A stretch of DNA of 64,000 bases from Pseudoalteromonas luteoviolacea H33-S (GTDB lineage Bacteria; Pseudomonadota; Gammaproteobacteria; Enterobacterales; Alteromonadaceae), in contig NZ_AUXY01000098.1 of NCBI RefSeq assembly GCF_001625695.1, positions 62,001-126,000 on the forward strand, in the 5' to 3' direction. Positions 50,701 to 59,455 of the stretch are shown here, in pieces (the first letter of the stretch is position 1; every line of letters starts with the position of its first letter). Under the pieces are notes generated by a model. It did not search any database and was not told the DNA's origin. It worked only from the letters and a program-made list of their open reading frames with translations. Position numbers and translations under genes: made by a program.

Positions 50701-52009
50701 GCGATTGATTTTACCTGCAGCGATACTTGCTGTGTCTGTTTTATTGGTGGTATTGATTTCTTCCAACCCTCCTCAGTCTGCAAGAGGGAAGGGAAAGCCG
50801 CAGGCGAAAATGGTAGTCGATTTTGTAGAGCTTGAAGCCATGCAATTCACCATGGAAATAGAGAGTTATGGTTTGGTTCAGCCTAGAACACAGAGCATGC
50901 TGGTGGCACAGGTTTCAGGGGAGATAAGTTTTGTCAGTGATAACTTTAGAGATGGTGGTTTTTTTGAAAAAGGTGAAGTATTACTGCAAATTGATGAAAG
51001 GGATTATGTAGCAGAAGTGCAGGTTGCTAAAGCGACACTATTAAACGCCGAACAGGGTTTACTCGAAGAAGAGGCCAGAGGCAAGCAAGCCCTTGTTGAT
51101 TGGAAGCGCTTGGGGGATGGCAGTGAAGCCAGTGAATTGGTACTCAGAAAGCCTCAATTAGCGGCGCAACAAGCAAATGTATTGTCTGCAAAAGCGAAAT
51201 TGGCAAAAGCCGAACTAGCGCTTGAACGAACGCGTTTAGTTGCGCCTTTTGATGGTCGTATATTGACTAAAAAAGTTGACTTAGGGCAAGTGGTTTCGAG
51301 TAATAGTCAGCTTGCACAAATATACGCAACAGATTACGTAGAAATCAGATTACCCATAAACAACCGAGATTTGGCGTTTATGCGCTTACCGGAGCACTTT
51401 AGAGATGGGGAAATCAATGCGCCTGCACCCGATGTTCAGTTACGCTCTGATTTAGTGAAAAAGCAAAGCTGGCATGGCAAAATTGTGCGAACTGAAGGCG
51501 CAATTAGCGAACTCTCTCAACAACTATATGTGGTTGCACAAATAGATGACCCCTTCTCAGTGAAACAAAAAAGTGACTTTGCAATTAAAATAGGTCAGTA
51601 CGTCACAGCAAAAATTACCGGTAGAACGCTTACAAATGCGATAACTATCCCAAGTAGTGCAATCTATCAAGGTAGTTATGTGTATGTACTTGATGAGCAA
51701 GACTTGCTGATGCGAAAGGATATTTCTATTGCTTGGCAAAATGATGAATTGGCTATTGTCGACGCGGGTGTCGCAGCAGGTATGCGTTTAGTTACAACGC
51801 CATTAGGACAAGTAAGCTCAGGAACACAGGTATCATTAAACAATCAACCGTCACAAGACATTGAACGGCCTCAAGCTGAGGAGTCCCAGTGGCAACAACT
51901 ATCAGACAAGCAAAAAAGTAGGTTAAAAAAAATAGCAGCAGAGCGTGGCGTGACGGTTGAGCAAGTGCTAACAGAGCGAGCGCAAAAAACGCAGGAGACA
52001 GGAATATGA
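50687..52009 (+). CDS. RND efflux periplasmic adaptor (HlyD/MexA family)
   Basis: A 440-residue membrane-fusion protein. An N-terminal signal or anchor (LILPAAILAVSVLLVVLISS) is followed by a lipoyl half-motif (SMLVAQVSGEISFVSDNFRDGGFFEKGEVLLQID). A helical hairpin (VQVAKATLLNAEQGLLEEEARG, ANVLSAKAKLAKAELALERTRLVAPFDGRIL) and beta-barrel and membrane-proximal domains complete it. A hydrophilic C-terminal tail of about 55 residues ends in a charged helix (SDKQKSRLKKIAAERGVTVEQVLTERAQK), which is unusual. The start lies inside the channel gene, and the stop overlaps the pump start by four bases (ATGA). Confidence 0.93.
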   Translation: MTLAKRLILPAAILAVSVLLVVLISSNPPQSARGKGKPQAKMVVDFVELEAMQFTMEIESYGLVQPRTQSMLVAQVSGEISFVSDNFRDGGFFEKGEVLLQIDERDYVAEVQVAKATLLNAEQGLLEEEARGKQALVDWKRLGDGSEASELVLRKPQLAAQQANVLSAKAKLAKAELALERTRLVAPFDGRILTKKVDLGQVVSSNSQLAQIYATDYVEIRLPINNRDLAFMRLPEHFRDGEINAPAPDVQLRSDLVKKQSWHGKIVRTEGAISELSQQLYVVAQIDDPFSVKQKSDFAIKIGQYVTAKITGRTLTNAITIPSSAIYQGSYVYVLDEQDLLMRKDISIAWQNDELAIVDAGVAAGMRLVTTPLGQVSSGTQVSLNNQPSQDIERPQAEESQWQQLSDKQKSRLKKIAAERGVTVEQVLTERAQKTQETGI

Positions 52010-55000
52010 TCGCTTGGTTTACGCGTAATCCTGTTGCTGCAAACTTATTGATGCTGTCGATATTGTTTGGTGGCTTATTTTCTATGTCGACCAAGATCCC
52101 ACTAGAGGTATTTCCTTCTTTTGAGCTTGATGTGGTCAGTATCAATATGTCATTACGTGGTGCTACGCCTGAAGATGTTGAACAGGGAATTGCTATCCGT
52201 ATCGAAGAGGCTGTGCAAGACCTTGAAGGGGTAAAGCAAATCTCGAGTCGTTCATCGGAAGGGTCTGCGAATGTGCGGGTTGAAGTCGATAGTGGGTATG
52301 ACCCGAGGGAAATGTTGGCAGATATAAAAAGCCGCGTAGATGCGATAAATACTTTCCCATCGGATGCTGAAAAGCCTGTAATTTCTTTAGCTGAGCGAAG
52401 ACGAGATGTGATCACAGTCACTGTTGCTGGAAGTTACTCAGAGAAAGAAACCCGTGAATTCGCAGAGCAAGTAAGAGATGACTTATTACGTATAAACGGC
52501 GTAACTCAAGTAGAACTAGATGGTGTTCGAGATTACGAAATTGCCATTGAGCTGAGTCAAGATAAACTCAGGCAATACGACCTGACAATTAAGCAGGTAG
52601 CGAATTTAATTGGACAGTCTAGTGCTGACATTTCAGCTGGTAATCTCAAATCATCTGGTGGGGACATCCTGCTGCGATCGAAAGGTCAAGCTTATCGTAA
52701 AGACGAGTTTGCAGGGATCCCGATTAAAACCAATTCGGATGGTTCAGTGGTGTACCTATCAGATATCGCGACGATTATTGATGGCTTTGAAGAAACGCCG
52801 GTGAGAACGCGTTTTAATGGCAAGCAAGCCGCTTTCATTGAGGTATATCGCATCGGCCAGCAGAGTGCAATTGAGGTGGCTGATAAGGTTAAAGGGTATA
52901 TTGAACAGCGTCAGGGTTCTTTGCCCAAAGGCTATGAACTCAGTTATTGGGATGACGATTCTGTGATCGTAAAAAACCGTATCTCAACGCTGACTTCAAA
53001 TGCCCTACAAGGTGGAATTTTAGTATTGGCATTGCTGACCTTGTTTTTACGTCCAGCTATTGCATTTTGGGTGTTTATTGGCATTCCGGTCTCATTTATG
53101 GGGGCGTTCTTGGCCATGCCACTATTTGGCGTAAGCCTCAACATTATGAGTTTGTTTGGCTTTATTTTGGTGTTAGGCATAGTGGTCGATGACGCCATTG
53201 TAACTGGCGAGAACATTTATACGCATTTAAATAGCGCTGAATCGGGAGAGGAAGCTGCCATTAAAGGCACGCAAGAGGTTGCTACACCTGTCACCTTTGG
53301 GATTCTAACTACTGTGGCTGCTTTCTTGCCATTAGCCTTTATCGATGGGGTACGTGGTGCTATTTTTGCGCAAATTCCCGCCGTCGTGATACCTGTTTTA
53401 TTGATGTCATTAATAGAGTCAAAGTTCGTTTTACCTGCACACTTAAAGCACCTAAAACCCAGAAAAGTAGCACCACAGCCAGGTCGTTTTAGTCGTTTTC
53501 AGCAGCGTTTTGCCGATGGTTTTGAACGTGCGATTTTAAAATATTATCAGCCCGCATTAAAAGTCGCTATTTCTCATAAAGCGGCAACGTTGAGTGCGTT
53601 TGCAGGTGTTTTTATTATCATTTTGACTTTGATCACCAGCGGTTGGACAAAGTTTATTTTTTTCCCGCGTATTCCGAGTGAAACGGTAAGAGCAAACTTA
53701 ACGTTGCCAACGGGGACACCTTTTGAAGTAACCGCCAAATATATTGATTTGATGTCTGATAAGGCACAGGTTTTAAAAGATAAGTATGTAGATCCGAGTA
53801 CTGGTGAAAGCGTGATCACCCATATTCTAGCGACTACGGGTGGACGAGGCGGTGCATCTAATTCTGGGCGCGTGCGATTTGAGATAACACCGCCTGAAAC
53901 TCGTTCCTTAAGCGTCGACTCTCGCCAGTTAGTCAGAGAATGGCGAGGCCTTATCGGTACGATTCCTGGAGCAGAAAGCTTAACATTTAGAGCTGAAATA
54001 GGTCGCTCTAGTGACCCAATTGATGTGCAATTAACAGGTACTTCTTTGGTGGTGTTAAAAGAAGCGGCTCAACAAGTGAAAGCGAACTTAGCTACATTTC
54101 CGACTGTATTTGATATCACGGACAGTTTAAGTGATGGCAAAGAAGAGCTACAAATTGAGTTAACTCCACAAGGCAAAGCGCTAGGTCTAACCCGCACAGA
54201 CGTATCAAGTCAGATCCGCAGCGCATTTTTTGGTGCGCAAGTACAACGGATCCAAAGAGGTCGTGATGATGTTCGAGTGATGGTGCGTTTGCCCTTGAAT
54301 GAGCGCAGCAACTTAGCAACGTTAAATACCTTGCTGATCACGACTCAAAATCAAGGTGCGGTGCCGCTGAATCATGTCGCAACGTTAACTCCAGGGCAAA
54401 GCCCATCAAGCATTTACCGTATAGATAGATATAGAACGGTGAACATAACAGCCGACATTGATAAAGAAAATACCAATATGACTGTTCTACAAGAAGAGTT
54501 AAAGTTTTATCTAGACCAACTTGTGGCGCAATATCCGGGTGTCACGCATTCACTTGAAGGGGAGGCTAAAGAGCAACGAGAATCTTTTGGCTCTCTGGCA
54601 TGGGCGTTGCTGTTTGTGTTTTTCATTATTTATGCGTTGTTAGCTATTCCGTTTAAATCATATGTTCAACCCTTAATTGTGATGAGTGTGATCCCATTTG
54701 GCTTGATTGGTTCAGTGATTGGTCACTGGATCATGTCTATGGAGTTGACCATTATGAGCTTATTAGGCATGTTGGCGCTAATTGGTGTGGTTGTGAATGA
54801 TTCATTAGTACTTGTTGATTACATCAATAAGCAACGCGCCAAAGGCGCTGCGTTAATGCAAGCTGTGCTCACCGCCGGAGCTGCCAGATTCAGACCTGTG
54901 ATGCTCACCAGTATCACCACATTTTTTGGGTTGATGCCCTTATTGTTTGAGCAGCAAACCCAAGCACAGTTTTTGATCCCCATGGCGGTTTCATTGGGCT

Positions 55001-55110
55001 TTGGAATTATTTTTGCCACCTTGATCACGCTTATTCTGGTGCCGGTGAATTATTTATTGGTCGAGAAGCTAAAGGAGTTTGGACGTCGTTTGAATTATAA
55101 ACCTGCATAA
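52006..55110 (+). CDS. RND-family multidrug efflux pump (AcrB/MexB-like)
   Basis: The inner-membrane pump, 1034 residues, with two repeats of six membrane segments and large periplasmic loops. The N-terminus (WFTRNPVAANLLMLSILFGG, TKIPLEVFPSFELDVVSINMSLRGATPEDVEQGI) and TM4 with the proton-relay Asp pair (LGIVVDDAIVTGENI) are clear. Later membrane segments (AIPFKSYVQPLIVMSVIPFGLIGSVIGHWIMSMELTIMSLLGMLALIGVVVNDSLVLVDYIN) are also typical. The pump may belong to the heavy-metal-negative drug/dye or AcrB-like branch; the substrate cannot be read. No dedicated regulator is adjacent; the next gene is betI. Confidence 0.95.
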   Translation: MIAWFTRNPVAANLLMLSILFGGLFSMSTKIPLEVFPSFELDVVSINMSLRGATPEDVEQGIAIRIEEAVQDLEGVKQISSRSSEGSANVRVEVDSGYDPREMLADIKSRVDAINTFPSDAEKPVISLAERRRDVITVTVAGSYSEKETREFAEQVRDDLLRINGVTQVELDGVRDYEIAIELSQDKLRQYDLTIKQVANLIGQSSADISAGNLKSSGGDILLRSKGQAYRKDEFAGIPIKTNSDGSVVYLSDIATIIDGFEETPVRTRFNGKQAAFIEVYRIGQQSAIEVADKVKGYIEQRQGSLPKGYELSYWDDDSVIVKNRISTLTSNALQGGILVLALLTLFLRPAIAFWVFIGIPVSFMGAFLAMPLFGVSLNIMSLFGFILVLGIVVDDAIVTGENIYTHLNSAESGEEAAIKGTQEVATPVTFGILTTVAAFLPLAFIDGVRGAIFAQIPAVVIPVLLMSLIESKFVLPAHLKHLKPRKVAPQPGRFSRFQQRFADGFERAILKYYQPALKVAISHKAATLSAFAGVFIIILTLITSGWTKFIFFPRIPSETVRANLTLPTGTPFEVTAKYIDLMSDKAQVLKDKYVDPSTGESVITHILATTGGRGGASNSGRVRFEITPPETRSLSVDSRQLVREWRGLIGTIPGAESLTFRAEIGRSSDPIDVQLTGTSLVVLKEAAQQVKANLATFPTVFDITDSLSDGKEELQIELTPQGKALGLTRTDVSSQIRSAFFGAQVQRIQRGRDDVRVMVRLPLNERSNLATLNTLLITTQNQGAVPLNHVATLTPGQSPSSIYRIDRYRTVNITADIDKENTNMTVLQEELKFYLDQLVAQYPGVTHSLEGEAKEQRESFGSLAWALLFVFFIIYALLAIPFKSYVQPLIVMSVIPFGLIGSVIGHWIMSMELTIMSLLGMLALIGVVVNDSLVLVDYINKQRAKGAALMQAVLTAGAARFRPVMLTSITTFFGLMPLLFEQQTQAQFLIPMAVSLGFGIIFATLITLILVPVNYLLVEKLKEFGRRLNYKPA

Positions 55111-55540
55111 GTTAATTGAAGAGACAGATAGTTTGTATCGTTTTTAATTTTTCCTTGGCACAGACTATCTGAGCTCTACTTTTTGAGGTTAAAAACGTTT
55201 TTTAGTTTTTGCGTTGAGGCCTTACCCATTCACTTTTAATTTTTATCATGTCTTCCTAGTGATAATTAATCACGATTAATTTTTCTTGTACGAATTACGA
55301 GCGATAGTGGCTGGGTTTTCTTTTGAGGACTTAGTTTCTAGAAGCTTTTATGGCGAAAAAAAGACTAATTTAAAAATAGCTTAAAGGTGGTTTCTATGTT
55401 TTTGTTAATGTTTTTAGTGTTTATAAAACAACATCTTATGGATTTTATAGTGTTAATCTTATTTTGTTTTTCCACTCTGTTAACTTAAGCAATGCAGATT
55501 TGCACATTGTTCTAATAATTAGAACTCTATATAATTTATA
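55111..55540. other. AT-rich gap between the RND operon and the bet operator
   Basis: About 430 bases with no gene. It contains an interrupted palindrome ATTAATC-AC-GATTAAT (55265-55280), and a distant 8-bp inverted repeat CAGATAGT / ACTATCTG (55125-55132 and 55164-55171) that is a poor terminator candidate. Confidence 0.5.
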
Positions 55541-55560
55541 TTAATTGAACGTTCAATTAA
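55541..55560. promoter_or_regulatory. BetI-type operator
   Basis: TTAATTGAACGTTCAATTAA is a perfect 20-bp palindrome ending seven bases before the betI start. The core ATTGAACGTTCAAT resembles BetI sites known from choline operons, so autoregulation relieved by choline is likely. A ribosome-binding site for betI is not clear here. Confidence 0.82.
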
Positions 55561-55567
55561 AAAAGTT

Positions 55568-56158
55568 ATGCCTAAAATTGGAATGGAACCGATACGTCGT
55601 CAGCAGCTAATTGAGGCGACGTTAGAGTCAGTTGCGGAGCTTGGTTTGCACGCGACGACAATAAACAGTATTAGTAAACGAGCAGGGTTATCTTCGGGGA
55701 TAATTAGCCATTATTTTGGTGGCAAACAAGGCCTCATTGAGGCTACGGTTCGTTATTTATTAACTAATTTAAAAACCAGTTTGTTATCAAAAACATATTC
55801 GACTTGTGACCCCAAGTCGCGGCTGATGTTCATTGTAGAGGCCAACTTTTCAGTTGTACAACAACAAACAAATGCAACGAAAACTTGGTTGAGTTTTTGG
55901 GCGCAGTCCATGCACGATGAGCAATTACATCGACTGCAAAAAATCAATTCAAAAAGGCTTTACAGTAACTTATCTTTTTCGTTTTCAGCTCTTTTGGACA
56001 AAGAAGCCGCGCATAACGCTGCTAAATTGAGCGCAGCAATGATCGATGGTTTATGGCTTCGAGCAGTGTTAAGTAAAGCTGATGAGGCTGCGTTTATAGA
56101 AGCTGAGCAGTTGGCAAAACAATACATCTTATCTCTAATTTCATCTCGTGGAGTCTAA
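55568..56158 (+). CDS. betI: TetR-family repressor BetI
   Basis: A TetR-family regulator of choline metabolism, 196 residues. The N-terminus has the BetI form (MPKIGMEPIRRQQLIEATLESVAELGLHATTINSISKRAGLSSGIISHYFGGKQGLIEATVRYLL), with the helix-turn-helix at about residues 26-50. The C-terminal ligand domain includes WLSFWAQSMHDEQLHRLQ and AAMIDGLWLRAVL. It is the first gene of betI-betB-betA, and the perfect palindrome just upstream is its probable operator. The stop is separated from the betB start by one base. Confidence 0.95.
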   Translation: MPKIGMEPIRRQQLIEATLESVAELGLHATTINSISKRAGLSSGIISHYFGGKQGLIEATVRYLLTNLKTSLLSKTYSTCDPKSRLMFIVEANFSVVQQQTNATKTWLSFWAQSMHDEQLHRLQKINSKRLYSNLSFSFSALLDKEAAHNAAKLSAAMIDGLWLRAVLSKADEAAFIEAEQLAKQYILSLISSRGV

Positions 56159-56159
56159 A

Positions 56160-57623
56160 ATGACTACTTTGATTTATCAAAATTTTATCCATGGCGCTTT
56201 TGTTGCCAATAAGTCGAAAGAAACGTTTCCAGTTATTAACCCTGCAACCGATGAAGTAATGTATCACGTTGAAGTAGCCGACGAATATATACAAAGACAA
56301 GCGATAGGCAGCGCGCAGCAAGGGTTTGCGCAGTGGTCTGCTATGACGCCTGTTGAGCGTAGTCGTATATTAAATAAAGCGGTTTACTTACTGCGTGAGC
56401 GAAATGAAGAGCTGGCCAAAATCGAAGTTTTAGATACAGGTAAGCCAATTCAAGAAGCCGATTGCGTAGATATTCAAACAGGAGCAGATGTCATTGAATA
56501 TTTCGCAGGGCTTGCGCCAACACAAATGGGCGCGCAGCAGCCTGTTGGTGACGATTTTTTTTACACACGTAAAGAGCCGCTAGGGATTTGCGCAGGTATT
56601 GGCGCATGGAATTATCCTTTGCAAATTGCTTGTTGGAAATCGGGACCTGCGTTAGCTGCAGGTAATGCTCTTATTTTTAAACCTTCAGAAGAAACACCGC
56701 TGGGTGCAATTAAACTTGCTGAAATTTTTATAGAAGCAGGCATGCCTGCTGGTGTGTTCAATGTTGTTCAAGGCGCTGCCAATGTTGGTCAATGGTTGAC
56801 TACGCATCCAGATATCGAAAAAGTGTCTTTCACTGGTGAAGTAGGTACAGGTAAAAAAGTGATGCAGAGTGCGGCATCTAATTTGAAAGAAGTGACCATG
56901 GAGCTTGGTGGTAAATCACCTTTGATTGTTTTTGATGACGCCGATATCACCGAGGCTGTGAGCGCTGCAATGCTTGGTAATTTCTATACTCAAGGTGAAA
57001 TCTGTACAAACTGTACACGTGTCTATGTGCACAAAGATATTTATCAAGCATTTTTAACTGAACTGAAAACACGAACAGAGCAAAACATCATTGCAGGAGA
57101 TCCTCTTGACCCGAAAGTTAATCTTGGGGCGCTTATCTCAAAGCAACACCAGAAATTGGTACTGGATTATATTGAGCAAGGTAAAAATGAAGGGGCAAAA
57201 CTGCTAACTGGCGGTCATGCTCTAACGCCTGAGTCGGCTCCAAATGGGTATTTTGTTGCACCGACGATATTTGTTGATTGTACGGATGACATGACCATAG
57301 TGAAAGAAGAGATCTTTGGCCCTGTGATGAGTGTACTGGTTTTTGAAGATGAAGATGAAGTTATAGCCAGAGCCAACGACACTGAACTTGGACTCGGAGC
57401 AGGTGTGTTTAGTTTGAATATACAACGTGCCCACCGAGTGATCCACCAACTAAAAGCAGGTATCTGTTGGATCAATAGTTACGGTAACTCGCCAGCAGAG
57501 ATGCCTGTGGGTGGTTATCAACAGTCGGGGATCGGCAGAGAGAATGGTGTTGAAACACTCAATAGTTATACGCAGACTAAGTCTGTTTATGTTGGCATGA
57601 GCAAAATTGAAAGCCCATTTTAG
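56160..57623 (+). CDS. betB: Betaine aldehyde dehydrogenase BetB
   Basis: Oxidises betaine aldehyde to glycine betaine with NAD(P)+. The 487-residue product has the ALDH fold, with cofactor motif FTGEVGTGKKVM (about residues 224-235), catalytic Glu in MELGGKSPL (E248) and nucleophilic Cys in GEICTNCTRV (C282). A second Cys at 285 replaces the more usual Gly. ATG at 56160 has GGAG six bases upstream, which decides against the in-frame GTG at 56148. It lies between betI and betA in one operon. Confidence 0.96.
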   Translation: MTTLIYQNFIHGAFVANKSKETFPVINPATDEVMYHVEVADEYIQRQAIGSAQQGFAQWSAMTPVERSRILNKAVYLLRERNEELAKIEVLDTGKPIQEADCVDIQTGADVIEYFAGLAPTQMGAQQPVGDDFFYTRKEPLGICAGIGAWNYPLQIACWKSGPALAAGNALIFKPSEETPLGAIKLAEIFIEAGMPAGVFNVVQGAANVGQWLTTHPDIEKVSFTGEVGTGKKVMQSAASNLKEVTMELGGKSPLIVFDDADITEAVSAAMLGNFYTQGEICTNCTRVYVHKDIYQAFLTELKTRTEQNIIAGDPLDPKVNLGALISKQHQKLVLDYIEQGKNEGAKLLTGGHALTPESAPNGYFVAPTIFVDCTDDMTIVKEEIFGPVMSVLVFEDEDEVIARANDTELGLGAGVFSLNIQRAHRVIHQLKAGICWINSYGNSPAEMPVGGYQQSGIGRENGVETLNSYTQTKSVYVGMSKIESPF

Positions 57624-57631
57624 GGGGTCAT

Positions 57632-59284
57632 ATGTCAACATTTGATTACATTATTGTTGGGGCTGGCTCCGCAGGTTGTGTGTTAGCTAATAGATTATCT
57701 AAAAACCCCAAACATAAAGTTCTGCTATTGGAAACTGGTGGGTCAGATAAAAGTATTTTTATCCAAATGCCAACAGCGTTATCAATTCCTATGAATACCG
57801 ATAAATATGCATGGCAATTTCATACCGAAGCAGAACCCTTCTTAAATAAACGTAAAATGCATTGTCCAAGAGGCAAAGTACTTGGCGGTTCGTCCTCTAT
57901 CAATGGCATGGTTTATGTGCGAGGTCACGCTAAAGATTTTGATGAATGGGAAGCCAATGGCGCACAAGGTTGGAATTATCAATCTTGTTTACCCTATTTT
58001 AAAAAAGCTGAGACTTGGCTTAATGGTGAAGATGCATACCGAGGTGGAAGTGGCGAGCTAGGCGTCAACAACGGGAATGACATGGTTAATCCTTTGTATG
58101 GTGCTTTTATTAAAGCGGGTGAGCAAGCTGGTTACCCTATTACAGATGATTACAACGGCGAACAGCAAGAGGGTTTTGGGGCAATGCATATGACGGTAAA
58201 AGGTGGTTACCGTAGCTCAACCAGTCGCGCTTATTTGGATCCTATTAAAAACCGCAATAACTTAACTGTTATAACTGGTGCGCTAGTGAGTAAGGTCTTG
58301 TTAGAAGGGAAAGCGGCTACAGGTGTTGACTATTCGTATAAGGGGGAGAGTGTCACTGCGCAGGCTAACAAAGAAGTTATTTTAAGCGCAGGTCCTATTG
58401 GTTCTCCACATATTCTTCAATTGTCAGGAATAGGTGATACCGATACGCTAGAAAAAGCAGGGGTGAAGGTAAAGCATCACCTGCCAGGAGTCGGCTTAAA
58501 TCTTCAAGACCACTTAGAGTTTTATTTTCAGTACAAATGCAAGCAACCTATTACACTCAACGGTAAGTTGGGAGTATTTTCTAAAGGGTTAATAGGCGCG
58601 CAGTGGTTACTGAATAAATCAGGCTTGGGCGCAACTAATCATTTTGAGTCGTGTGCATTTGTTCGCTCAAAGGCGGGTATTGAGTGGCCTGATATACAGT
58701 ATCACTTTTTGCCTGCAGCTATTCGATATGACGGCAAATCTGCATTCGATGGTCATGGTTTTCAAGTACATGTCGGTCATAATAAACCAAAGAGTCGTGG
58801 ATCGGTCTTGATTCAATCTGCTGATCCTAAAGTGGCACCTAAGATCCAGTTTAACTATCTACAACACCAAGATGATATTGAAGGGTTTAGAGCTTGCGTG
58901 CGTTTGACGCGAGAAATCATTTCTCAACCAGCGTTTGATGCGTTTAGAGATGGTGAAATCCAGCCTGGTGAGCACATTCAAAGTGATGAAGAAATCGATG
59001 AGTTTGTTCGCCAATCGGTGGAAAGCGCTTACCACCCATCATGTTCATGTAAGATGGGTGAGGATGAGATGGCCGTTGTAGACTCTGAAACTAAGGTACA
59101 TGGTCTAACTGGCCTTAGAGTAGTCGACTCTTCAATCTATCCGACTATTCCCAATGGTAATTTGAATGCACCGACTATTATGGTTGCGGAAAGAGCCGCT
59201 GATTTAATCTTAGGCAACACTCCATTATCAAGTAATCACGTCAGTGTACATATCCCTCCAAACTGGCAAGAGCAACAGCGCTAA
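57632..59284 (+). CDS. betA: Choline dehydrogenase BetA
   Basis: An FAD enzyme of the GMC oxidoreductase family that oxidises choline to betaine aldehyde at the membrane. The 550-residue product has the ADP-binding motif DYIIVGAGSAGCVLANRLS (residues 4-22), GMC signature 1 (RGKVLGGSSSINGMVYVRGHAKDFDEW) and signature 2 (SAGPIGSPHILQLSG). Near the C-terminus the catalytic His is in SAYHPSCSCKMG, followed by VDSSIYPTIPNGNLNAPTIM. It starts eight bases after betB with AGGGGG upstream. Confidence 0.96.
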   Translation: MSTFDYIIVGAGSAGCVLANRLSKNPKHKVLLLETGGSDKSIFIQMPTALSIPMNTDKYAWQFHTEAEPFLNKRKMHCPRGKVLGGSSSINGMVYVRGHAKDFDEWEANGAQGWNYQSCLPYFKKAETWLNGEDAYRGGSGELGVNNGNDMVNPLYGAFIKAGEQAGYPITDDYNGEQQEGFGAMHMTVKGGYRSSTSRAYLDPIKNRNNLTVITGALVSKVLLEGKAATGVDYSYKGESVTAQANKEVILSAGPIGSPHILQLSGIGDTDTLEKAGVKVKHHLPGVGLNLQDHLEFYFQYKCKQPITLNGKLGVFSKGLIGAQWLLNKSGLGATNHFESCAFVRSKAGIEWPDIQYHFLPAAIRYDGKSAFDGHGFQVHVGHNKPKSRGSVLIQSADPKVAPKIQFNYLQHQDDIEGFRACVRLTREIISQPAFDAFRDGEIQPGEHIQSDEEIDEFVRQSVESAYHPSCSCKMGEDEMAVVDSETKVHGLTGLRVVDSSIYPTIPNGNLNAPTIMVAERAADLILGNTPLSSNHVSVHIPPNWQEQQR

Positions 59285-59343
59285 TTAAAGTGGTTTCGTC
59301 TGATACTTTACTTCAAAGGTAAGGCATTCGTTTGCTCAGGCGA

Positions 59344-59379
59344 TTGCATGATTTATATCAATCGACGTAAATCATGCAA
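59344..59379. repeat. 12-bp inverted repeat between betA and the transporter gene
   Basis: TTGCATGATTTA / TAAATCATGCAA with a 12-base loop. No T tract follows. It may be a weak terminator, an mRNA-stabilising hairpin or an operator; read-through into the transporter gene is expected. Confidence 0.55.
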
Positions 59380-59455
59380 CTCATGCAAACGACACAATAA
59401 CAACCTTATATAGGGAACAACATGAGTTATTTTTATTTATTTTGGGAGGGCGATA

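Noticed and set aside
51792..52421. A 209-codon minus-strand frame across the adaptor/pump junction
   Set aside because: It lies antisense to two clear RND genes, has no ribosome-binding site and no known domain.
55111..55200. CAGATAGT / ACTATCTG inverted repeat after the RND operon as a terminator
   Set aside because: The arms are only 8 bases, 31 bases apart, and not followed by a T tract.
49309..56158. BetI as the regulator of the upstream RND pump
   Set aside because: The TetR-type gene is separated by more than 450 bases and an operator of its own, is BetI by sequence and is followed directly by betB.
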